Part shown: positions 44,122 to 51,617 of the stretch, one piece after another
Layout: the number at the start of each line of letters is the position of its first letter
How positions within the stretch are numbered: the stretch's first letter is position 1
From: Nocardioides humi
GTDB lineage: Bacteria > Actinomycetota > Actinomycetes > Propionibacteriales > Nocardioidaceae
Assembly (NCBI RefSeq): GCF_006494775.1
Contig: NZ_CP041146.1
Coordinates: 5,332,001-5,396,000, forward strand
Length of the DNA: 64,000 nucleotides
Direction: 5' to 3'
Notes under the pieces: generated by a model
Told to the model about the DNA's origin: nothing
Database searches by the model: none
What the model saw: only the letters and a program-made list of their open reading frames with translations
Made by a program: the position numbers and the translations under genes

Positions 44122-44387
44122 GGCGTCCCCTTCCCGAGGCTGTCAAGCTCAGCGATCGCCTGCGCTCGGATCGCTTCGGGCGCGTGACTGGCGAACAGGC
44201 ACGTAGCGGCCACCATCTGCTCAAGCAGACGCGCGAGATCCGGCCCGTCGGCCGTCGCGGCGTACGCGTTCAGCAGACGACCCGCCGCAGCAGCGTCACC
44301 CCGTGCGCCGGCCTGCACGATGCGCGCCGCAGTGGAGCGGGCATCATGCGAGACCTTGGGACGGGGGAGCTTTCTTCGGTTACTCAT
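44118..44387 (-). CDS. hypothetical protein preceding tape measure, 89 aa
   Basis: A helical protein (VSHDARSTAARIVQAGARGD, AAAAGRLLNAYAATADGPDLARLLEQMV, FASHAPEAIRAQAIAELDSL). Its ATG overlaps the end of the 39-aa gene, and its stop overlaps the tape-measure start. By position it could be a tail-assembly chaperone, since those genes sit directly before tape measure in siphophages, but no slippery frameshift site is obvious and the size is small. Confidence 0.6.
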   Translation of the reverse strand: MSNRRKLPRPKVSHDARSTAARIVQAGARGDAAAAGRLLNAYAATADGPDLARLLEQMVAATCLFASHAPEAIRAQAIAELDSLGKGTP

Positions 44388-44503
44388 CGCATTCCCCCTG
44401 CGGCTTCGTTCGTTCGCGAGGCCCCACGGAGTCGGGCGGCCTGGATCCCGATGAACTTGACGGTCGCCATGAAGCCGTTGGGGATCAGCTCGAGCCAGGT
44501 CAC
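44384..44503 (-). CDS. tiny coupled ORF, 39 aa
   Basis: GTG 44503 overlaps the stop of the upstream gene (GTGA), and the TGA at 44384-44386 overlaps the ATG of the next gene. The product starts with a hydrophobic stretch (VTWLELIPNGFMATVKFIGI) and ends in a basic tail. It is too short for standard gene callers; its place in an uninterrupted chain of 4-bp overlaps is the main evidence. Confidence 0.5.
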   Translation of the reverse strand: MTWLELIPNGFMATVKFIGIQAARLRGASRTNEAAGGMR

Positions 44504-45105
44504 AGACGCACCCGGTCGTCTGCCGGAAGCGTCTTCATCGCGTCCTGCAGCACCTTCCGGAGAGACGCCTCCAGCGTGGCGCTGGTACTCCGCTCCAGGT
44601 GCCACACGGTGGCGTCGTCTACGCGGGCCACCAACGTGGAGCCGGACCTGCCGAAGAACGAAAGCCCTTCCAGGTCTTCGCCCCACGGCGGGACCTGGAG
44701 GTCGTTCGCGCGTCTCGCCAGCGCCGTCGCCTGCTCGTCGTACGCGCGGACGGCGGTCAGGTACTTCGTGAACGCCCCGGCGATGGTCTTGGCCGCCGCC
44801 TTGGCCGCCGTACTGCCCTCCCTCAGTGGATCAGTGGGAGCCACGGCCGCCACGTCCTGATGCAGCGCCTGAGCAGCCAGGGAGCGCGCCTCTCGCGCCT
44901 CCCGGGCCTCTCTGCGCCGCTTGCCCTCAGCCTGGAGCCTGAGGAAGTCGCAGCGGGATCGGGCCTCGGTGATCTGCTCGTGCGTGATCTGGTCGTCACC
45001 GTCCAGCACCCGCTGCTCCAGCTGGTATGCGTGGGCCTCCAGGTCGTGGGCCCGCTGCTCCAGCGCGGCGGCAGTCGTCTTCTTGTCGGTCGTCATGATG
45101 CTCAA
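44500..45105 (-). CDS. coiled-coil hypothetical protein, 201 aa
   Basis: The N-terminal half is strongly charged and predicted coiled coil (AAALEQRAHDLEAHAYQLEQ, then RKR/EA repeats); the C-terminal half contains AAAKTIAGAFTKYLTAVRAYDEQA and VARVDDATVWHLERSTS. No family recognised. Start could be ATG 45105 or 45096. It lies 37 bp after the preceding gene in the same operon. A scaffold or chaperone role for the tail proteins would fit position and shape but is speculation. Confidence 0.6.
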   Translation of the reverse strand: MSIMTTDKKTTAAALEQRAHDLEAHAYQLEQRVLDGDDQITHEQITEARSRCDFLRLQAEGKRRREAREAREARSLAAQALHQDVAAVAPTDPLREGSTAAKAAAKTIAGAFTKYLTAVRAYDEQATALARRANDLQVPPWGEDLEGLSFFGRSGSTLVARVDDATVWHLERSTSATLEASLRKVLQDAMKTLPADDRVRL

Positions 45106-45142
45106 TTCGGTAGTCGTCGTTGTCTGATGCGCCGGGCGGCGC

Positions 45143-45421
45143 TTAGAGGTGCCCAGCGCCGCGGGACTCGATGCGCGCCAGGGCAGTCAGCCGATCCGCC
45201 TCACGGCTCAGGCGCTCGTACTGCTCCGGATAGTCCGACAGCAGGTAGGCAAGCTCCTGCCGAGTGAGCCTCGCGAAGTGCGCGCCAGTGAGGTCCGAGC
45301 CGTCACCGATCAGCTCAACCATGCCCAGCACGGCAGTAGCTCGCTGCCTGGACTCGTGGCTGGCATACGGGTTGTCGAGCGTGGCCTGTGCCGCTCTCGC
45401 GGTGCCGTTGTCGAGGGTCAT
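45143..45421 (-). CDS. hypothetical element protein, 92 aa
   Basis: A helical protein (NGTARAAQATLDNPYASHES, AVLGMVELIG, LTRQELAYLLSDYPEQYERL). A good ribosome site AAAGGA lies 7 bp before ATG 45421. It is the probable first gene of the tape-measure operon. No family recognised. The 188-bp spacer upstream (45422-45609) has no gene that I can support and probably contains the operon promoter. Confidence 0.6.
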   Translation of the reverse strand: MTLDNGTARAAQATLDNPYASHESRQRATAVLGMVELIGDGSDLTGAHFARLTRQELAYLLSDYPEQYERLSREADRLTALARIESRGAGHL

Positions 45422-45609
45422 GCAGCGGTCCTTTCAGAACCAAGAGGGATAGAGACAGGTGGCGTCGCTCGCATCGACGCCACGGCCACGACAGCGCCAG
45501 GCATGCCGGACCGCAGACACCCCCGCCACAAACAGGGGCATCCGGCGAGAGCACAGAGCACGTTCGCTCCGGGATTTTCTTCCTGGACGCGCGTGCGTGT
45601 GCGCGAGGG

Positions 45610-45927
45610 CTATCGGCGGCGTTGCTGTCCGGGTGTCCGGGTGAGGCCGATGCCTTGTTCGACTACTGCGAGGTGTTGACACGCGACCAGCACCAGGCGG
45701 GCGTGTGCGGGGTTGGAGGTGACCTGTTCAGCGATGTTGGCGCGGACTTCGTCCATGGGGGTGCGGAGCAGGCTCCGCAGGTCGGCGCCGGAGCCTGCGG
45801 CGAGAACGCTCAGCACCTGGCTGTCGTTCAGCTTTCGCATCGCGCGCTGCGCGAGTGCTACCGCTTGCTCGTCGGTGAGAGCCGCAAGCCGCTCTTCTCG
45901 TTGTCGTCTGAGCTTGCGACCGGCCAC
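45610..45927 (-). CDS. hypothetical element protein, 105 aa
   Basis: A basic, helical protein (MAGRKLRRQREERLAALTDE; RTPMDEVRANIAEQVTSNPA; C terminus TPGQQRRR). Bounded upstream by a strong hairpin that separates it from the replication-like genes. The fold is unknown; a nucleic-acid-binding role is suggested only by charge. Confidence 0.55.
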   Translation of the reverse strand: MAGRKLRRQREERLAALTDEQAVALAQRAMRKLNDSQVLSVLAAGSGADLRSLLRTPMDEVRANIAEQVTSNPAHARLVLVACQHLAVVEQGIGLTRTPGQQRRR

Positions 45928-45957
45928 CTGTGATTCCTCGTTTCGTTGTCGAACAGC

Positions 45958-45990
45958 AGAGCCCGGACAGGCACAACCTGTCCGGGCTCT
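45958..45990 (-). terminator. terminator-like hairpin after the replication/excision module
   Basis: A perfect 14-bp inverted repeat AGAGCCCGGACAGG (45958-45971)/CCTGTCCGGGCTCT (45977-45990) with a 5-nt loop lies 52 bp after the end of the replication-like gene on the minus strand. No long T-run follows. Confidence 0.65.
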
Positions 45991-46041
45991 ACGTGGTTGG
46001 GGGAGCGGGGTGCCGCAGGACCCTGCGGCCGGGGAAGGGGC

Positions 46042-46758
46042 TCAGGTGCCCGCCGCTGCCAGTTGGTCGTCCTCGATCCCCTGGCAGTGGTAGAGGTTCC
46101 GGGAGTCCTCCCAGCGGTGCCGGACGTGCGGGTCGCGGTCCTGGCACTGCATCAGCGTGGCGCGCTTGGCCGCGGGACGACTGCGCCCGACCAGGGAGCG
46201 CCACTCGTCTAACGGGATGGTCTTGACCATCGCCACCGGGTTGCGCCACGGCCTGCCAGCATCTTCTGCGCGGCGGCGCTTGTACCTGATCGCCGCAGCA
46301 CACGCCGCGGGGTCCTCGTCCAACTCGGCGGCGAGCCATGTGGCTAGATCGTCCATGTGATCCTCCGTGCCTGCGGGTTCATCAGGGGTTCGCAGGGGTT
46401 CGGTCCGTCTCCCGGTAGGGGGGTGTCCGTCTCCCGGTAGGGGGGTGTCCGTCTCCCGGTACTGTCCGGTCGGGATCGTCAGCTGGTACCGAGCGGACTC
46501 CTTGAAGGTCGCCGGCACCGTCTCCAACAGCCAGCCGTCTGACTCAAGCCCGTTCCGCGACTCGTGCCATGCCGTCTTTCCCATCCCGGTCCGCTCAACG
46601 CCGCGGGCGGTCGCCACCCACACCTGACTGGTGTTGCCGTCGCCTGCATGATCTGCGAAGCACAGAGCAGCAAGGCGGCGGTGCGGCTTGAGGTCGGACG
46701 ACCACACCGCGTCGCGGTACTCGTTGCGGTCGCGAGCCGGGCGACCCGCCACCTTCAC
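46042..46758 (-). CDS. putative winged-helix replication-initiator-like protein, 238 aa
   Basis: The N-terminal part (about residues 15-95) resembles the winged-helix domain of phage/plasmid replication proteins (SDLKPHRRLAALCFADHAGD, VWVATARGVERTGMGKTAWHES, LESDGWLLETVP). A linker encoded by 22-bp DNA repeats follows (about 99-120). The C terminus has ACAAAIRYKRRRAEDAGRPW and a possible zinc motif (CQDRDPHVRHRWEDSRNLYHC). Coupled by ATGA to the upstream small gene. Replication initiation is inferred from layout next to the excisionase gene; a regulator is the alternative. Confidence 0.55.
   Translation of the reverse strand: MKVAGRPARDRNEYRDAVWSSDLKPHRRLAALCFADHAGDGNTSQVWVATARGVERTGMGKTAWHESRNGLESDGWLLETVPATFKESARYQLTIPTGQYRETDTPLPGDGHPPTGRRTEPLRTPDEPAGTEDHMDDLATWLAAELDEDPAACAAAIRYKRRRAEDAGRPWRNPVAMVKTIPLDEWRSLVGRSRPAAKRATLMQCQDRDPHVRHRWEDSRNLYHCQGIEDDQLAAAGT
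46403..46461. repeat. 22-bp tandem repeat inside the replication-like gene
   Basis: GTCCGTCTCCCGGTAGGGGG plus GT is present at 46403-46424 and 46425-46446 without change, with a 15-bp third partial copy at 46447-46461. Because 22 is not a multiple of three, the copies are read in different frames (YRETDTP, LPGDGHP, PTGRRTEP on the minus strand). Confidence 0.9.
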
Positions 46759-46961
46759 ACTGCCTCCGCAGTCGGCACGACTGCGGCAAAGCTCCCGTCG
46801 TCCAAGGGCGCCAGCCAGCCCTTGGCTACCAGATCGTTCATGACGGCTTCGTACTCAGTGGCGCTGACCCCCAGGTGGCGGCAAGCCTGAGTGACGGTCA
46901 GCGAAGTTGTGTCACCGTCTCCGAACCGGATCACGACGACGCTGTCAAGGCCGGTCATCAA
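46755..46961 (-). CDS. small HTH-like hypothetical protein, 68 aa
   Basis: The protein contains SLTVTQACRHLGVSATEYEAVMNDLVAKGWL, a plausible small winged-helix or HTH segment, and sits between the excisionase-like and replication-like genes with ATGA overlaps on both sides. Role unknown. Confidence 0.55.
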   Translation of the reverse strand: MMTGLDSVVVIRFGDGDTTSLTVTQACRHLGVSATEYEAVMNDLVAKGWLAPLDDGSFAAVVPTAEAV

Positions 46962-47146
46962 GCCACCCCTGCGGCAATCGGGCGAATCAGAGTCGCGGCG
47001 TCGGATTCCTTCACGCGGATGCGGGAGCCAACGAGGTAGCCAGGGATCGCGCCACTGGCGATTCTCCTTCTGATTGTCCTGACAGAGACCCCCAACTCAT
47101 CGGCAAGGGCCTGCTGGCTGAGGTATCGAGGGCGCGCAGTTGGCAT
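46958..47146 (-). CDS. excisionase-like MerR-type HTH protein
   Basis: A 62-residue protein with YLSQQALADELGVSVRTIRR and then GAIPGYLVGSRIRVKESD, the helix-turn-helix plus wing of AlpA/Xis excisionases. ATG 47146 is chosen over a longer frame to 47284 because AAAGGTGG lies about 8-10 bp before it and homologues begin just before the HTH. Its location near the integrase and the palindromic region fits a role as excision or early regulatory factor. Confidence 0.78.
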   Translation of the reverse strand: MPTARPRYLSQQALADELGVSVRTIRRRIASGAIPGYLVGSRIRVKESDAATLIRPIAAGVA

Positions 47147-47284
47147 GGCTGATCGCCACCTTTCGGGGTTCGACGCGGAGCGGGCGTGCTCAACGCATCG
47201 GGATACAAGTGAGCCCCTGACCGCGACTGAGGCCAAGGGCTCGACGTGAGAGTCAGCCAGGAAAGGCGACCGTGACATCAACAC

Positions 47285-47464
47285 TAGGACACTACGCGCG
47301 TATTACGCAAACCTGGCCGGGACAGCGGCGTCCTGGGGTGTGCACCCCTGTCCCCGTTTGCGGGCGAAGTTCAATCAGCGTTCGCGCGAACACGGTTGCG
47401 TAACGCCAACGGTCCGACTCGCCACTGTCGTAACGGTTAGGAACGTCGCCGTTACGACAGTGGC
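47285..47464. promoter_or_regulatory. palindrome-rich control region of the element
   Basis: This 180-bp region without a gene holds four nested symmetries: GCGTA-T-TACGC (47298-47308), GTTCGCGCGAAC (47380-47391), GCGT-A-ACGC (47398-47406), and a perfect 16-bp inverted repeat GCCACTGTCGTAACGG/CCGTTACGACAGTGGC (47421-47436 and 47449-47464, 12-nt loop). It lies upstream of the excisionase-replication operon. Candidate roles are operator cluster, replication origin or recombination accessory sites. Confidence 0.6.
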
Positions 47465-47480
47465 TATGAGGTGAGCCCGC

Positions 47481-47780
47481 TCACTCCTTGGGCGGCACAA
47501 GCACATGCCCACACCTCGGACACACCACCCCCTGATACGGCGCCCCGAACAACGGCGGATTCCCCGGTCGAGCGATCAGCGACCGCGACGGAAGCCACTG
47601 CGTCTCCGCTGCCAGCTGCTCCGAGGGAACCGACGTGACAAGAGACCACCAGTCCTCGCCCGACTGCTTCCAGTCGAGCACGAGCCCCGCCGCGTAGCCG
47701 CGTAGCCCTGGTGGGCACGCCCACACGTGGCGTACGCCGCCGGCTAACAGCATCCGCGGTGGGGACTCGGGGTTCTGCAT
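47481..47780 (-). CDS. hypothetical protein with C-terminal zinc-ribbon-like motif, 99 aa
   Basis: The N-terminal part is HVWACPPGLRGYAAGLVLDW followed by WWSLVTSVPSEQLAAETQWLP; near the C terminus VVCPRCGHVLVPPKE is a half zinc ribbon (CPxCG). No family recognised. The large inverted repeat begins 17 bp beyond its stop and may act as its terminator. Confidence 0.6.
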   Translation of the reverse strand: MQNPESPPRMLLAGGVRHVWACPPGLRGYAAGLVLDWKQSGEDWWSLVTSVPSEQLAAETQWLPSRSLIARPGNPPLFGAPYQGVVCPRCGHVLVPPKE

Positions 47781-47888
47781 GCCACCACATTAGAACACCT
47801 GTTCGAACTGCCGGATCCCACGCAGGTCCTTCGCGGGTGTCATGTCTAAGGATGTCGGTTTCCACGGTCGCGTGCGGCCCGGTCCGGA

Positions 47889-49462
47889 TTACAGACGCCC
47901 CATCGGGGTGTCGCGCCACCGCCGGTCTCGCTCGGCGGGGTCGTCCATCCAGTCCGGCATCCGCACCTCACAGGCGCCCTGCGGCATCCCGCCGAGTACA
48001 AGCCACGGCTGGCTGCCGGTGACTTCCTGACCGGCCATCCACCATCCGGTCTCGGACCAGTCGAGACTTACCCGGGACGGGTCGAAGCCTCCGCCGCGGG
48101 TGTTCGAGCCGGTCACCTTCACGCCCTCGAGCAGCTCCTGCAGCAGCTCGCGCCGGGTGCCCATGTCTGCTTCGGCCCAATAGGTGTCTCCGTAGGCGAG
48201 CCACCGCAGCACCTCCGTGGTTTCCGGGGTGGCGCGTAGGCGAGCCCGGCGGCCTTTCAGCTCGCCAAGCCGAGCCAGGGTCTGCTGCTCGTCGGCGTCG
48301 TCCTCGGCTAGTTGGCGGGTGGTCTGCCGGATGGCCTCTTCTACCTCGGCCAGCTCGTCGGTGTGGTCGTTCTGCTCCTGGACCCTGCGCAGGACGACGT
48401 GATCGGAGAACCTGCCGAGCACCTGGCGTTCCACTTCGGCGTCCAGGTTGTGCGCCGTGATGGTTCCGACACGGCAGCCGTTGCCCTGCCGGCGGCCGTT
48501 GCACTCGTACAGGGGCGGCTTCCCTCCGGGCCGAGTTCGGGAGTAGAGCCGAGTACCGCAGCCGCCGCAGACGGCCAGTCCAGCAAGCATCAGGGCGGGC
48601 TTCCTTCTCCGAGTGGTGGCTTTCTGTCGTTCCAGTATCGCGCGGAGCTGTCCCCACGTGGAGCGGTCCAGGATGGCGGGGTAGACCTCGACAACGACTC
48701 CGTTCCCGTCGCGCAGCGGCTCGCCCTTGTGGGACTGGGCGCCGATCACGGGGTACCCGGTGAGGACCCCGTGGAGGGTGGTCGCGATCCACGGCTTGGC
48801 GTGTTTGCTGGTGAGGCCGCGGGCGTTCCAGTCGTTGGTGATGCTGTATAGCGTCTCGCCGGCTAGCGCTCGCCGTGCGGCCTCTTGGATCAACGCGGCT
48901 TCGGCCTCGTCCACCACGAGGGTGCTGCCCCCTGCGGCGCGGGGGCGGGCCGGTAGCCGTAGGGCACCATGCCGCCCATGAAGCGCCCCATGTGGTTGGT
49001 GCGAACGTCGGTGCGCATCGCCAGGATGCGTTCCTTGATCTGGTCTGCCTCCATTTCCGCGAAGGCGGCGAGGATGGTCGCGACGAAACGGCCGGTGGGC
49101 GTGGACAGGTCGAGACCTTCGCTCACGACCGCCAGGTCGCAGCCGTTGTCTCTGGCTTCCTCGGCGAGGCTGGTGAAGTCGCGGACGTTGCGGGCCAGCC
49201 TGTCGAGCTTCGCGGACACGATCACGTCGTACCGGGTCCAGTCGTTGCGGATGCGTTGGAGGCCGGGCCGCTCGAGCCCCTTGCCGACACGGCTGCCGGA
49301 TTCGCCCAGGTCCTCCACGATGTCCACTAGGTCCCAGCCTCGGGCTTCGCAGTAGGCGCGGATCTGCTCGCGTTGCCGCTCGGGGGAGGTGGTCACTTCG
49401 GTCAGGTTGGACAGTCTCACGTATCCGACGGCTCGTTTAGTCTCCACTGTTGGAGCGTACAA
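47889..49462 (-). CDS. int: large serine integrase of the comEC element, frameshifted
   Basis: The catalytic domain (from about 49462 to 48930) has VGYVRLSNLTE with the Ser nucleophile, GSRVGKGLERPGLQRI, SAKLDRLARN and GRFVATILAAFAEMEADQIKERI. The rest (VVDEAEAALIQEAARRALAG, recombinase domain ARGLTSKHAKPWIATTLHGVL, zinc ribbon CGGCGTRLYSR...YECNGRRQGNGCR, coiled coil, C-terminal tail) lies in the next frame. One missing base in the run at 48928-48932 separates them; restored length is about 524 residues, normal for large serine integrases. The frame opens at TTG 49462, with GTG 49447 as an alternative start; either lies next to the attR crossover, as usual for these enzymes. Confidence 0.9.
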
Positions 49463-49490
49463 CTTGCAAAGAGGTGATCACCCACTTCCA
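49457..49490. other. attR of the comEC element
   Basis: Element arm GTACAACTTG (49457-49466), 12 nt, crossover CA (49479-49480), then comEC sequence CCCACTTCCA. With attL it reconstructs a 46-bp attP of the form GTACAACTTG-N12-CA-N12-CAAGGTGTAC, perfectly symmetric in spacing around the dinucleotide. Confidence 0.85.
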
Positions 49491-50094
49491 CGCCGACCAC
49501 GTCGACGGCCTCGAGGGCGTCCTCGCCGGACGCCGTGTCGACGCCGTCGAGACCACGGCCCTGGCCGACCCTCCGGGCGGGGTCGACCTGGTCCGGCGCG
49601 CGGCGGCGGAGGCGGGCGTGCCGGTGACGACGGCGTCGTACGGCGCGACCCGGCGGATCGGCGACGCCACCGTGCAGGTGCTCCACCCGGAGCTGCCGGG
49701 CGAGCCCGTCCCGGGGCCGGGCGACGGCAGCACGGCCAACGACGCCAGCGTGGTGCTGCTCGTGGAGGTGACCGGCCTGCGCCTGCTGCTCACCGGCGAC
49801 CTGGAGCCGCCGGGACAGGGGCAGGTGGCGCGGCTGGTGGGCGACCTCGACGTCGACGTGGTCAAGGTCCCCCACCACGGCAGCTCCCACCAGGACCTGC
49901 CCTGGCTCGTGTCGCTCCGTCCCGAGGTCGCGCTGGTGTCGGTCGGTGCCGACAACGACTACGGCCACCCGTCGGCGGCGGTCGTGGGCGCGCTCGAGGC
50001 GCGGGGCGCGCGCGTGCTGCGGACCGACCGCGACGGCGAGGTCGCGGTGGTCGCGGACGGCTCCGGCGGGGTCCGCACGGTCACCCGGAGGTGA
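49479..50094 (+). pseudogene. comEC: comEC 3' part (metallo-beta-lactamase domain)
   Basis: The fragment resumes with THFHADHVDGLEGVL, the metal-binding HxHxDH motif, continues through LLLTGDLEPPGQ and VVKVPHHGSSHQD, and ends TVTRR. Without the element it joins VPLVVL at 37555 in frame. An apparent frame opening at 49450 uses element bases and lacks a proper start. It is followed by holA after 37 bp. As it stands the fragment is separated from the channel part, so no full ComEC can be made unless the element excises. Confidence 0.93.
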
Positions 50095-50131
50095 TGGCTG
50101 CGGTGTCGGGGGCGTGTGGGAGGGTGAGCAC

Positions 50132-51103
50132 ATGCGGGCCGAGGACGTGCTGGGCCGGGTCATCCTGGTCACCGGCAAGGAGGAGTTCCTCGGCGCCCGG
50201 ACGGTCGACGACGTCAGGGCCGCGGTGCGCGGCCACGACCCGGAGGCGGAGTTCGCCGACAGCCCGGCGGCCGACCTCACCCTGGCCACACTCGGGGAGA
50301 TGGCGGCGCCGTCGCTGTTCTCCGCGGTCCGCTGCGTGGTGGTCCGCGGCCTGGAGAACCTGCCGGACGAGTCCGTCGAGGGCCTGCTGGGGTACGCCGC
50401 CGCGCCCGTCGAGGACGTCGCCCTCGTGCTCGTCCACGGCGGTGGCCAGAAGGGCAGCGGCGTGCTCACCAAGCTGCGCAAGCTGCCCGCGGTCACCGAG
50501 CACAAGTCCGAGGAGCTCCGCCCGTCGGACTATCCCGGATTCGTCGCCGGCGAGGTACGCCGCCTCGGCGCCGGCATCGAGCGCGAGGCCGCCGACGCCC
50601 TGATCGAGGCGATCGGCCGCGACCTGCGCTCCCTGGCCGGCGCGGTCCACCAGCTGACCAACGACTTCCCGGGGGAGCGGATCAGCGAGGCGCAGGTCCG
50701 TCGCTACTTCGGGGGCCGGGCCGAGGCGAAGTCCTTCGCGGTCGCCGACGCTGCCTTCGCCGGTCGCGACCGGGTCGCGCTCGAGGAGCTGCGCTGGGCG
50801 CTCGACTCCGGCACGGCCGCCGTGCTGATCACCTCCGCCTTCGCCGGCAGCGCCCGCGGCCTGGCCCGGCTGGTGAGCGCCCCGCGCGGGATGCGCGACG
50901 CCGACCTGGCCCGCGAGGTCGGCGTCCCGCCGTGGAAGCTGCGCTCGCTGCGCGACCAGGCCCGCGGCTGGACCGACGCCGGCCTGGCCCGCGCCATCCG
51001 CGCCGTCGCCCAGGCCGACGCCGACATCAAGGGCGCCGCCAGCGACGCGTCGTACGCCCTCGAGCGCCTGGTCCTCACCGTCACCGCCCTCCGCCGCGGC
51101 TGA
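50132..51103 (+). CDS. holA: DNA polymerase III delta subunit
   Basis: A 323-residue clamp-loader subunit. Its N-terminal domain has VILVTGKEEFLGARTVDDV and LVLVHGGGQKGSGVLTKLRKL; the middle helical part has RYFGGRAEAKSFAVADAAF (the alignment used for bacterial HolA) and the C-terminal collar domain has GVPPWKLRSLRDQARGW. Its place immediately after comEC and before rpsT (opposite strand) is the standard actinobacterial comEA-comEC-holA-rpsT order. Confidence 0.93.
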   Translation: MRAEDVLGRVILVTGKEEFLGARTVDDVRAAVRGHDPEAEFADSPAADLTLATLGEMAAPSLFSAVRCVVVRGLENLPDESVEGLLGYAAAPVEDVALVLVHGGGQKGSGVLTKLRKLPAVTEHKSEELRPSDYPGFVAGEVRRLGAGIEREAADALIEAIGRDLRSLAGAVHQLTNDFPGERISEAQVRRYFGGRAEAKSFAVADAAFAGRDRVALEELRWALDSGTAAVLITSAFAGSARGLARLVSAPRGMRDADLAREVGVPPWKLRSLRDQARGWTDAGLARAIRAVAQADADIKGAASDASYALERLVLTVTALRRG

Positions 51104-51155
51104 CCCAGGGCCGCCTGTCCGGCCGGGGACCGCCGGTCATCGGCGTGCCGCGGAA

Positions 51156-51197
51156 ATCACGAAGGGAGCCCCCGGACGGGGACTCCCTTGTCGTGAT
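51156..51197. terminator. bidirectional terminator between holA and rpsT
   Basis: A long stem, ATCACGAAGGGAG...CTCCCTTGTCGTGAT, with an inner CCCC/GGGG pairing and a two-base bulge, sits between the convergent genes. Confidence 0.75.
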
Positions 51198-51226
51198 GGC
51201 TCAGGACCGGAGCCAGCAGGGTGGTC

Positions 51227-51487
51227 TCAGAGAGAGGCGGCCTGCTTCGCGATCGACGACTTGCGGTTCGCGGCCTGGTTCTTGTGGATGACGCCCTTGG
51301 AGGCGGCCTTGTCGAGCTTCTTGCCGGCCTCGCGGGCCAGGGCGACGGCGTTGTCCTTGTCGCCGGCCTCGGCGGCCTCGCGGAACTTGCGGATCGCGGT
51401 CTTCAGGCCGGACTTGACGGCCTTGTTGCGCTCGCGACGCTTCTCGTTCTGCTTGTTGCGCTTGATCTGGCTCTTGATGTTCGCCAC
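51227..51487 (-). CDS. rpsT: 30S ribosomal protein S20
   Basis: An 86-residue basic helical protein with the family start [20 protein letters not shown] and the C-terminal [18 protein letters not shown]. It binds 16S rRNA early in 30S assembly. Normal length. Convergent with holA. Confidence 0.97.
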   Translation of the reverse strand: MANIKSQIKRNKQNEKRRERNKAVKSGLKTAIRKFREAAEAGDKDNAVALAREAGKKLDKAASKGVIHKNQAANRKSSIAKQAASL

Positions 51488-51617
51488 GTGTTACTCGCCT
51501 CTGTGTCAGGTGGGATGCTGGTTCTGGTCCGGAGCGCGTCTCGGTCGCCGTGGTCCTGATCGCCTCGACTGCGTGAGCAGAGGGCGGGCAGGGCGGAACG
51601 CGGAGACGCGACCAGCA

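Larger units (their letters stand above)
37556..49480. mobile_element. 11.9-kb integrative element (reduced prophage or phage satellite) in comEC
   Basis: The element is bounded by attL and attR and splits the metallo-beta-lactamase motif of comEC between LV-VL and T-HFHADH. It encodes a large serine integrase at the right end, a small serine recombinase at the left end, a tyrosine recombinase, an excisionase-like HTH protein, a putative replication protein and a coupled operon with a tape-measure and a minor-capsid-like protein. No terminase, portal, major capsid, protease or lysis genes are visible. Its genes use somewhat less G+C-biased codons and more AT-rich spacers than the flanks. Confidence 0.88.

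Noticed and set aside
49450..49478. Alternative start for a free-standing metallo-beta-lactamase gene in the 3' comEC fragment
   Set aside because: The upstream codons are element att sequence, lack a ribosome site and the fragment starts in the middle of the domain.
37556..49480. Ordinary complete prophage
   Set aside because: Terminase, portal, major capsid, tail tube, tail-tip and lysis genes could not be found on either strand.
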